Shown here: positions 1 through 4,861 of the stretch, in pieces | How positions within the stretch are numbered: the first letter of the stretch is position 1 | Layout of the letters: each line of letters opens with the position of its first letter | Source of the DNA: an uncultured Prevotellaceae bacterium | Lineage (GTDB): Bacteria > Bacteroidota > Bacteroidia > Bacteroidales > Muribaculaceae | Length of the DNA stretch: 6,141 bases | NCBI GenBank assembly: GCA_946055125.1 | Contig: CAMGFF010000145.1 | Coordinates: 1 to 6,141, forward strand | Reading direction: 5' to 3' | Translations under genes and position numbers: made by a program | The notes under the pieces: model-generated | Seen by the model: the letters and a program-made list of their open reading frames with translations, nothing else | What the model was told of the DNA's origin: nothing | Databases searched by the model: none

Positions 1-833
1 GTGATCATGTTGTTGTGCATCCAGTAGCGCACGGCATCGTGTCCGGAGTGAGCCACCGACTGGGCGATTTCGCACTCGTGGTGCGGGAACTGGAGATCCA
101 TGCCGCCGCCGTGAATGTCGAATACCTCGCCGAGGTATTTCTCGCTCATAGTGGAGCACTCGAGGTGCCAGCCGGGGAAGCCCTCGCTCCATGGCGACGG
201 CCAGTGCATGATGTGCTCGGGCGCTGCCTTCTTCCAGAGGGCGAAGTCGGCGGGGTTGTGCTTCTCGCTTTGCCCGTCGAGCTCGCGGGTGGTGTTGAGG
301 AGCTCGTCGATGTTTCGGCCCGAGAGCTTACCATAGTGGAAGTCGCGGTTATACTTAGGCACGTCGAAATACACCGAGCCCTCGCTCACATAGGCGTAGC
401 CGGCATCGATGATAGCCTTCACATACTCAATTTGCTCGATGATGTGTCCCGAAGCGTGGGGCTCGATGCTTGGAGGCAGCACATTGAGGGCCTCCATGGC
501 CTTGTGGTAGCGGTTGAGGTAGAATTGCACCACCTCCATAGGCTCGAGCTTCTCGAGGCGGGCTTTTTTGGCGATTTTGTCCTCGCCCTCATCGGCATCG
601 TGCTCAAGGTGGCCAACGTCGGTGATGTTGCGCACATATCGCACCTTGTAGCCGAGGTGCCGGAGGTAGCGGAAGAGGATATCGAATGTGATTGCGGGTC
701 GGGCATGGCCCAGGTGAGCGTCGCCATAGACGGTGGGGCCGCAGACATACATGCCTACCATTGGCTCGTGGAGCGGGGTGAACTGCTCTTTGCGGCGGGA
801 GAGAGAGTTGTAGATATAAAGAGGATGTTTCAT
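1..833 (-). CDS. cysS: Cysteinyl-tRNA synthetase (CysRS), 3' end missing
   Basis: This class I aminoacyl-tRNA synthetase charges tRNA-Cys with cysteine in the cytoplasm, using ATP. The visible 277 codons start at the ATG complementary to 831-833 and cover the catalytic Rossmann fold. CGPTVYG lies at residues 31-37 and the HIGH signature reads HLGH at 40-43. The four expected zinc ligands are present as Cys31, Cys226 (in WHLECS), His251 and Glu255 (in PHHECE), with the spacing known from the E. coli enzyme. The frame is open to the window edge and ends in YWMHNNMI, just before the expected KMSKS loop. The KMSKS loop and the tRNA-binding C-terminal part are therefore outside the window, and this is not a broken gene. 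It is the last visible gene of a four-gene minus-strand run, 49 nt after the DUF3467 gene. No Shine-Dalgarno sequence precedes the start, as is usual for Bacteroidota. Identity is very secure. Confidence 0.97.
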   Translation of the reverse strand, partial: MKHPLYIYNSLSRRKEQFTPLHEPMVGMYVCGPTVYGDAHLGHARPAITFDILFRYLRHLGYKVRYVRNITDVGHLEHDADEGEDKIAKKARLEKLEPMEVVQFYLNRYHKAMEALNVLPPSIEPHASGHIIEQIEYVKAIIDAGYAYVSEGSVYFDVPKYNRDFHYGKLSGRNIDELLNTTRELDGQSEKHNPADFALWKKAAPEHIMHWPSPWSEGFPGWHLECSTMSEKYLGEVFDIHGGGMDLQFPHHECEIAQSVAHSGHDAVRYWMHNNMI

Positions 834-837
834 TTTA

Positions 838-891
838 GTTAGGAGTTAGGAGTGAGGAGTTTTTAGTTATTTAGTTAGTTGTTTAGTTGTT
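838..891. repeat. Short tandem repeats between cysS and the DUF3467 gene
   Basis: On the plus strand GTTAGGA occurs three times in a row at 838-858, the third copy with one change. A looser TTAGTT-type repeat follows at 863-891 and runs into the 3' end of the DUF3467 gene. It fills nearly the whole cysS upstream gap, giving an A/C-rich unstructured leader on the coding strand. Simple slippage-prone sequence is the simplest explanation. Confidence 0.6.
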
Positions 892-1197
892 GCCCATGAA
901 GGGGATTACGGGCGGGGTGGTGCCGCTGGCACCGGGAATGCGGGGCTTTATTTCGCCAAAAGTTGCCTCATACTTGCGGATGTTGTCCTGGAGGGCAAAC
1001 ATGAGCTGCTTCACGTTTTCGGGAGTCATGATGATGCGGCTCTGCACCTTAGCCTGAGGAGTGCTTGGCGCGAGGCATATCATGTCGAGGAAAAACTCGG
1101 CCGGGCCGTGAGAAATCACGGCAAGATTGGCATATTTACCTTGAGCCACCTCGGGGGGTAGCTCAATCTTGATTTCTTTTTTTTCGGGTTGTGCCAT
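883..1197 (-). CDS. DUF3467 family protein
   Basis: A 104-residue protein, the usual length of the DUF3467 family, which is common in Bacteroidota and has no established biochemical function that I know of. Recognisable family features are the acidic/hydrophobic start (IKIELPPEVAQGKYANLAVI, residues 9-28), a central PAEFFLDMI segment, then KVQSRIIMTPENVKQL followed by an amphipathic helix (ALQDNIRKYEATFGEIK). The tail is Pro/Gly rich and ends MGNN. There is no signal peptide or membrane segment, so it is probably cytoplasmic. It starts 26 nt after the NigD-like gene and ends 49 nt before cysS, which suggests cotranscription. From memory, the homologue in many Bacteroides genomes lies just after rpoC, so this location may be unusual. 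Family assignment is confident; function is unknown. Confidence 0.88.
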   Translation of the reverse strand: MAQPEKKEIKIELPPEVAQGKYANLAVISHGPAEFFLDMICLAPSTPQAKVQSRIIMTPENVKQLMFALQDNIRKYEATFGEIKPRIPGASGTTPPVIPFMGNN

Positions 1198-1223
1198 AGT
1201 AGATAAGTATATAAAAAGATGAT

Positions 1224-1889
1224 TTATTGTTTAGAGAAATCGTAGTAGCGGGTGGAGGGATAGATAACGTCGTTGACGTGGACCCGGAGCACTTTGCAGC
1301 TTTGCAGCTTCCACACGGCGCCAATGTAGAACGAGAGGTAGCACTTGCGCCAGAAGAAGGCCTGCTCTCCGAGCATGTCGTGGGAGAGGAATGCGTGGAC
1401 GGTGTCGGCGTGCCAGGTGTCCTTATCCATGATAAGAGCAATGATGCGCTTTCCCTCGGTGAACTTCAGCTCGGTGGAGAAGTTGAGGTAGTTTCCGGTG
1501 CGCCAAGCGCTTCGGAGCCTCACGGAGTCCATCGCGATGCTGTCGGGGTGAGAGGAGAAACGGAGGGAGTCGGTGAACGCCGGTGTGTATCCTCGGGCCG
1601 AGATGTCGGCGAAAGAGCCTGTTGAGGTGAGCGCCGGCACATAATTGAGCATCATGCGCTGCCCCGGCTCGGCATCGAGGCTGCAACGGGCAGTGGTGCG
1701 GAGGTCGGTGCGGCTGTCGTCGCGCCCGAGGAGGGCGAATAGAGCGTGAGCATCGTCGTCGTAGCCCGAGAAAGTGACCATGTCGAAGCGGAAGTCGCCA
1801 TATTCCCAAGGCGCATCGTCGTTGTTGCCGCAGGCCACGGCAGCTGCTGCGAGCGATGCAAGTAATATATAATGAAGAATAATTCTCAT
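1224..1889 (-). CDS. NigD-like lipoprotein
   Basis: A 221-residue secreted protein. A short N-terminus with one arginine precedes a hydrophobic stretch (residues 4-19) and a lipobox AVAC with Cys20 as the expected lipidated residue. The next residues, GNNDDAP, are acidic, resembling the signals that send Bacteroidota lipoproteins to the outer leaflet of the outer membrane. The mature part is beta-rich. The C-terminal half (NYLNFSTELKF near residue 135, then ALIMDKD, FLSHDMLGEQAFFWRKCYLSF) follows the pattern of the NigD-like C-terminal domain, where a hydrophobic 'YLN' strand precedes a conserved 'L-H---GD' motif. No enzymatic residues are recognisable. It starts 18 nt after the LolD-type gene, so it is likely cotranscribed with it. 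The lipoprotein call is firm. The NigD assignment rests on pattern recognition and could be wrong in favour of an uncharacterised Bacteroidales lipoprotein family. Confidence 0.72.
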   Translation of the reverse strand: MRIILHYILLASLAAAAVACGNNDDAPWEYGDFRFDMVTFSGYDDDAHALFALLGRDDSRTDLRTTARCSLDAEPGQRMMLNYVPALTSTGSFADISARGYTPAFTDSLRFSSHPDSIAMDSVRLRSAWRTGNYLNFSTELKFTEGKRIIALIMDKDTWHADTVHAFLSHDMLGEQAFFWRKCYLSFYIGAVWKLQSCKVLRVHVNDVIYPSTRYYDFSKQ

Positions 1890-1907
1890 AATTGCGGGTA
1901 AATATTT

Positions 1908-2585
1908 TCAAACTACGACAGAGGCTGAAGGTGGAGCGATGATTTGCCCGTCGTTCATGTGGATAGTACGGTCGGTGTCGGCAGCGAGGCTCTCATCGTG
2001 GGTGACGATGACGAAAGTTTGCTGCATCTCGTCGCGGAGGTTGAAGAAGAGACGGTGAAGCTCTTGGCGGTTGTGGGAGTCGAGGCTTCCCGAAGGCTCA
2101 TCGGCGAGAATCACCGAGGGGTTGTTGATGAGTGCGCGGGCCACGGCGGCACGCTGGCGCTCACCGCCCGAGAGCTGAGAGGGCTTGTTGTCGGCACGGT
2201 CGGCGAGGCCGAGGAAACCGAGGAGCTCCAAGGCACGCTTTGAGGCATCGCTCTGGCGCATGCCTCCAATCATAGCCGGCAAAGCCACATTCTCGACAGT
2301 GGAGAACTCGGGGAGCAACTGGTGAAACTGAAAGACGAAGCCGATGTGGCGGTTGCGGAATCGCGAGAGCTCTCGGCTGCCAAGCCGCAGCACGTCGGTT
2401 CCATCGTAGCGCACCGAGCCCGAGTCGGGGCGGTCGAGGGTTCCGAGAATCTGGAGCAGGGTAGTCTTGCCTGCTCCACTGGGACCCACAATCGACACAA
2501 TCTCGCCCTTGCCGATAGAGAGGCTCACGTCGCGAAGGACGTGGAGTTTCCCATAGAACTTATTAATACTTTCAATTTCAATCAT
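1908..2585 (-). CDS. lolD: LolD-type ABC transporter ATP-binding protein
   Basis: A 225-residue ATPase subunit of the LolD/MacB/FtsE-like ABC family. All nucleotide-binding motifs are intact: Walker A GPSGAGKT (34-41), Q-loop Gln86 in FVFQFHQLLPEF, signature LSGGE (138-142), Walker B VILADEP (158-164), D-loop SGSLD (165-169) and H-loop His196 in VTHD. FQFHQLLPEFSTVENVALP is characteristic of LolD, which powers release of lipoproteins from the inner membrane to LolA. The start chosen is the ATG complementary to 2583-2585 (MIEIESINKFYG), because family homology begins there. An upstream in-frame ATG would add 31 unrelated residues. No permease gene (LolC/E-like) lies beside it, so the partner is encoded elsewhere. 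It is first in the minus-strand run and is followed 18 nt later by a lipoprotein gene. The ABC family is certain. LolD rather than another MacB-type ATPase is likely but not proven. Confidence 0.85.
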   Translation of the reverse strand: MIEIESINKFYGKLHVLRDVSLSIGKGEIVSIVGPSGAGKTTLLQILGTLDRPDSGSVRYDGTDVLRLGSRELSRFRNRHIGFVFQFHQLLPEFSTVENVALPAMIGGMRQSDASKRALELLGFLGLADRADNKPSQLSGGERQRAAVARALINNPSVILADEPSGSLDSHNRQELHRLFFNLRDEMQQTFVIVTHDESLAADTDRTIHMNDGQIIAPPSASVVV

Positions 2586-2660
2586 TTGCGCAATAAATTT
2601 AAGTGGCGAGAGAGCCTTGAAACACACCCACCCACTATTAAAAAGCGAATTTACAAAGAA

Positions 2661-2720
2661 TTTTTGGAATAATCGCAATTTTTGGAGGATTTTTTGGAGA
2701 TGGAGGTGAGATGGAGGTGA
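2661..2720. repeat. TTTTTGGA motifs and an 11-bp tandem duplication upstream of the rpsU promoter
   Basis: TTTTTGGA recurs three times between 2661 and 2698. It is followed by two perfect, adjacent copies of GATGGAGGTGA at 2699-2709 and 2710-2720. The stretch lies in the AT-rich centre of the lolD/rpsU divergent spacer, upstream of the rpsU promoter and within the probable promoter region of lolD. I found no good TAnnTTTG match for lolD on the minus strand, so the lolD promoter is not placed. Confidence 0.6.
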
Positions 2721-2728
2721 TTTGGGAT

Positions 2729-2788
2729 GAAAAAATGAGAAAAAAAGAAGTGAAAACTTGTGGGAGTGGCTGAAAATGTGTAACTTTG
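2729..2788 (+). promoter_or_regulatory. rpsU promoter with upstream A-tracts
   Basis: The -7 element TAACTTTG at 2781-2788 is an exact match to the Bacteroidota consensus TAnnTTTG. A three-of-four -33 match (CTTG, 2757-2760) lies 20 bp upstream. A-tracts at 2730-2735, 2740-2746 and 2753-2756 precede it, roughly in helical phase, and may act as an UP-like or curved element. Transcription should begin near 2793-2796. The same arrangement recurs before the tRNA gene at the right end. Confidence 0.75.
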
Positions 2789-2794
2789 CGCCGC

Positions 2795-3126
2795 TTTAGC
2801 GCACGCTGCGGTGTGGGCGAGGCAAATCTTGAATATTTCACTCAACTGAGAGGAGGTTGTGGTAAACTACTGACAGATAAAGAATAACGACAACATATCA
2901 ACACGACACACCCAAGCGGCTTGCGCTCACCCTGCGTGCCGCCGGAGAGCGCCGAGGCAAGGATTGCCGGGCGTGGGGAGGTGATGTGCGTGCACAACCC
3001 AAGCCACCAAAGGAAAAAATGTGGTAGAGCCGGCCGACCGACAAGGAGGCTGCGACTACGCAGGGTGAGAAACAATCACAACAAGAAATTTTTATAAACA
3101 ACAATACAAAAACAAATAATAGAATT
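2795..3126 (+). promoter_or_regulatory. Long structured leader of rpsU
   Basis: About 330 nt separate the predicted transcription start from the rpsU start codon, which is long for a small ribosomal protein gene. A perfect 12-bp inverted repeat (2926-2937 with 3058-3069) encloses a GC-rich core. Inside it is a hairpin with stems 2950-2953/2970-2973 and 2956-2960/2964-2968 and a GGA loop. A weaker stem pairs 3004-3007 with 3021-3024. The right arm of the long repeat can alternatively form a local hairpin (CTGCG at 3050-3054 with CGCAG at 3059-3063), so two folds are mutually exclusive. Shine-Dalgarno-like runs lie at 2851-2856 (AGGAGG), 2977-2985 (GGAGGTGAT) and 3043-3049 (AAGGAGG), none near the start codon. 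The last 58 nt are A-rich and probably single-stranded. A cis-regulatory role is inferred. Confidence 0.5.
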
Positions 3127-3318
3127 ATGATTATCGTACAAGTTAAGGAAGGCGAGAATATCGAAAGAGCACTGAAGAAGTTCAAGAGAAAATTTGAGAA
3201 AACAGGCGTGGTGAAAGAGCTCCGCTCGCGCCAAGCATTTGAGAAACCGTCGGTTACCAACCGCAAGAAGATGATGAAGGCTGTGTATGTGCAGCAGCTC
3301 CGTCGCAACGAGGAATAA
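3127..3318 (+). CDS. rpsU: 30S ribosomal protein bS21
   Basis: A 63-residue, strongly basic protein with the bS21 pattern: MIIVQVKEGENIERALKKFKR at the start, then FEKTGVVKELRSRQAFEKPSV and a Lys/Arg-rich end (NRKKMMKAVYVQQLRRNEE). bS21 sits on the 30S platform. In Bacteroidota it is known, together with bS18 and bS6, to sequester the 16S rRNA anti-Shine-Dalgarno tail, explaining why the phylum ignores Shine-Dalgarno sequences. The start codon is preceded by an A-rich stretch with no purine Shine-Dalgarno run. That is notable because published work describes unusually strong Shine-Dalgarno sequences at rpsU in this phylum, used for autoregulation. The recombinase gene follows 80 nt later on the same strand. 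Identity is secure. Confidence 0.97.
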   Translation: MIIVQVKEGENIERALKKFKRKFEKTGVVKELRSRQAFEKPSVTNRKKMMKAVYVQQLRRNEE

Positions 3319-3347
3319 TTTTCTCGCCAAATAATTTGGAAAACTGA

Positions 3348-3355
3348 AATCTTTG
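3348..3355 (+). promoter_or_regulatory. Candidate promoter of xerC-hpf
   Basis: AATCTTTG followed by CAC matches seven of eight positions of the TAnnTTTG -7 consensus, and the CTTTGCAC context is common in this order. No TTTG is found at the proper -33 distance; the one at 3335-3338 is only 9 bp away. The xerC-hpf pair may therefore be transcribed partly from here and partly by read-through from rpsU. Confidence 0.35.
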
Positions 3356-3365
3356 CACTAAATTC

Positions 3366-3395
3366 GTAGCAAGAAAACGCAAAGAAACTTGCTAC
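3366..3395 (+). repeat. Inverted repeat directly upstream of xerC
   Basis: A perfect 8-bp inverted repeat, GTAGCAAG (3366-3373) and CTTGCTAC (3388-3395), with a 14-nt A-rich spacer, ends 3 nt before the xerC start codon. There is no T-tract, so it is not an intrinsic terminator. In RNA it would place a hairpin in the ribosome-binding region. In DNA it could be a protein-binding site. Confidence 0.6.
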
Positions 3396-3398
3396 ACT

Positions 3399-4307
3399 AT
3401 GATAATCGAAGATTTCATAACATATTTACGGTATGAGTTGAATCTTTCAGCTTATACCGTTTTGTGTTATAAGGCCGACCTCGGTCAGCTTGTGGAATTT
3501 CTTTGCGGAGGCGATGAGGCGGCTTTTGACGCGGCGAGCGTGACACCGGCCGACGTGCGGGCGTGGATGGCATGGCTTGCCGGGCGCGGAGTGGGGCACC
3601 GCAGCGTGCGCCGCAAGGTGCAGGCCGTGCGAGCCCTCTACAAGTACATGATGAAGCAGGACAAGGCGGCCGAGAACCCCGCTGCCGACGTGGAGCTGGC
3701 GCGAGTGCGCCGCAGGCTGCCACAGGTGGTGCGGGAGGAGAACATCAACGCTCTGCTCGATGAAGAGACCGACTGCACCGACTTCACCGCCGTGCGCGAC
3801 AAGCTCATGCTCATGATGCTCTACGACACCGGCATGCGCCGCGCCGAGCTCATAGGCCTGCTCGACGCAAACGTGGGCCGCGATGAGCTGAAGGTGCTGG
3901 GAAAGCGCAACAAGGAGCGCGTTATCCCCTTCGGCAGCGAGCTGCGCGAGTGGATAGGCCGCTACCGCGAGCTGCGCGACGGCATCGGAGCCACATCGGG
4001 CGAGGGCTACTTCTTCACCCGGCCGGGAGGCGGGCCGATCTATCCCATGCTCGTGGAGCGCGTGGTGCACCGCGAGCTCGACCGCGTGGGAGGGTCGCAG
4101 CAGCGCAGCCCACACGTGCTTCGCCACACCTTTGCCACGGCAATGCTCAATGGCGGGGCCCAGCTCAACAGCGTGAAAGAACTACTCGGACACAGCACAC
4201 TTGCGGCAACGCAAATGTATACACACATAACACTTGGAGATCTGAAATCTAATTACGAACTCGCCCACCCAAGGGCATTAAAGAAAGGACAAAATTATGG
4301 AAGTTAG
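3399..4307 (+). CDS. xerC: XerC/XerD-type tyrosine recombinase
   Basis: A 302-residue site-specific recombinase of normal length for the Xer family, which resolves chromosome dimers at dif sites together with FtsK. The N-terminal SAM-like core-binding domain spans roughly residues 1-90. The catalytic domain follows and contains all expected residues: Arg147 (in TGMRRAEL), a beta-hairpin lysine in GKRNKER (Lys169), His239 and Arg242 (in HVLRHTFAT), His265 (in LGHS) and nucleophile Tyr274 (in TQMYTH). The start at 3399 fits the family N-terminus (MIIEDFITYLRYELNLS). No Shine-Dalgarno sequence is present. An inverted repeat sits immediately upstream. The end overlaps hpf by 11 nt. The location between rpsU and hpf is, from memory, a conserved Bacteroidales arrangement, which favours a housekeeping Xer protein over a phage or transposon integrase. 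Whether it is functionally XerC or XerD cannot be decided here. Confidence 0.93.
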   Translation: MIIEDFITYLRYELNLSAYTVLCYKADLGQLVEFLCGGDEAAFDAASVTPADVRAWMAWLAGRGVGHRSVRRKVQAVRALYKYMMKQDKAAENPAADVELARVRRRLPQVVREENINALLDEETDCTDFTAVRDKLMLMMLYDTGMRRAELIGLLDANVGRDELKVLGKRNKERVIPFGSELREWIGRYRELRDGIGATSGEGYFFTRPGGGPIYPMLVERVVHRELDRVGGSQQRSPHVLRHTFATAMLNGGAQLNSVKELLGHSTLAATQMYTHITLGDLKSNYELAHPRALKKGQNYGS

Positions 4308-4590
4308 AATTAAGGACATTCATTTCGACGCAACATCGAAGCTGGAGGAGTTTATCAACAAGAAAGCACAGAAGCTCGCGCGTCGTCACGAGGAAGTCAC
4401 CGAGATGGACGTGACCCTCAAGGTGGTGAAACCTGAGACTTCGAACAACAAAGAGGCAGCAGTGAAACTCACAATACCCCAGAAGGAGGCACTCTACGCC
4501 TCGAAGATTGCCGACACCTTTGAGGAGGCCATCGACCTGTGCCTCGATGCCCTGTCGCACCAGCTCGACAAGTCCGGCAAGGAGAAATAA
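4297..4590 (+). CDS. hpf: Ribosome hibernation-promoting factor, short form (HPF/YfiA family)
   Basis: A 97-residue protein of the short HPF/YfiA family, which binds the 30S decoding channel, blocks mRNA and tRNA binding and inactivates ribosomes in slow growth. The fold pattern is clear: MEVRIKDIHFDATSKLEEFI opens strand 1 and helix 1, KLARRHEEVTEMDVTLKVVK covers the basic region and strand 2, and EAAVKLTI, LYASKIADTFEEAIDLCLDAL form the last strands and helix 2. There is no C-terminal dimerisation domain, so 100S formation in this organism would not follow the long-HPF mode. The ATG lies inside the last codons of xerC (11-nt overlap), which indicates cotranscription and probably translational coupling. 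A strong intrinsic terminator lies 26 nt after the stop codon. Identity is secure. Confidence 0.95.
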   Translation: MEVRIKDIHFDATSKLEEFINKKAQKLARRHEEVTEMDVTLKVVKPETSNNKEAAVKLTIPQKEALYASKIADTFEEAIDLCLDALSHQLDKSGKEK

Positions 4591-4615
4591 AGCCACAGCA
4601 CGCTGAAGGAACGAT

Positions 4616-4653
4616 GAGGCTGCGCCCGCACAGTGGGGCGCAGCCTCTTTTTT
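4616..4653 (+). terminator. Intrinsic terminator after hpf
   Basis: A perfect 12-bp GC-rich stem (GAGGCTGCGCCC at 4616-4627 with GGGCGCAGCCTC at 4636-4647), an 8-nt loop and six T residues (4648-4653) make a textbook rho-independent terminator. It closes the rpsU-xerC-hpf unit and separates it from the DUF2975/HTH unit. Confidence 0.93.
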
Positions 4654-4733
4654 GCATGAGGGAGTGCCGCATAACTGTAAGCATCCAAAATATGCCGGGG
4701 GTGCTGAAGCCCATGCGCCGGCGGAGGCGGCAA

Positions 4734-4845
4734 GCGTGTCGAGGGTACGCGATTATGGTTAGCCCCACACAGCCCATGTCGTAGATATAGGTTGTGTGGG
4801 GTAGCGATAAACACAAGCAATAGCGTGTCGCAAATAGGCGATTAT
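4734..4845 (+). repeat. Split direct repeat GCGTGTCG-(7 nt)-GCGATTAT, two copies
   Basis: The pattern GCGTGTCG, seven unrelated bases, GCGATTAT occurs at 4734-4756 and again at 4823-4845, 89 bp apart. GCAA stands just before each copy and GCCCC just after. The paired conserved blocks separated by a constant-length variable block suggest duplication followed by divergence, or two copies of a binding site. Confidence 0.55.
4763..4801 (+). repeat. 12-bp stem hairpin in the repeat spacer
   Basis: CCCCACACAGCC (4763-4774) can pair with GGTTGTGTGGGG (4790-4801), including one G-U pair, around a 15-nt loop. The central nine pairs are perfect on DNA. No T-tract follows on either strand, so a simple intrinsic terminator is unlikely. 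It lies in the middle of the MITE-like element, consistent with a folded element or RNA. Confidence 0.6.
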
Positions 4846-4861
4846 TCGCCCCGCCCGGCCG

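Noticed and set aside
15..842. Long plus-strand open frame opposite cysS
   Set aside because: It is the antisense shadow of a confidently identified cysS. The translation has no family resemblance, and cysS has all its catalytic motifs.
2795..3126. RNase P, SRP or tmRNA gene in the rpsU leader
   Set aside because: I looked for their conserved motifs (for example GAGGAAAGTCC of RNase P and the GGAA/GCA loop region of SRP RNA) and did not find them. A leader fits the promoter and the downstream gene better.
2898..3308. Minus-strand frames across the rpsU leader and rpsU
   Set aside because: They overlap rpsU in antisense, have low-complexity hydrophobic translations and no promoter match.
3366..3395. 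dif recombination site next to xerC
   Set aside because: A dif site has two 11-bp arms and a 6-8-bp centre. This repeat has 8-bp arms and a 14-bp centre, and no known dif consensus is recognisable.
3447..4127. 226-codon minus-strand open frame opposite xerC
   Set aside because: GC-rich codons in xerC keep the antisense frame open. The His/Ala/Val-rich translation resembles no protein, while xerC has every catalytic residue.
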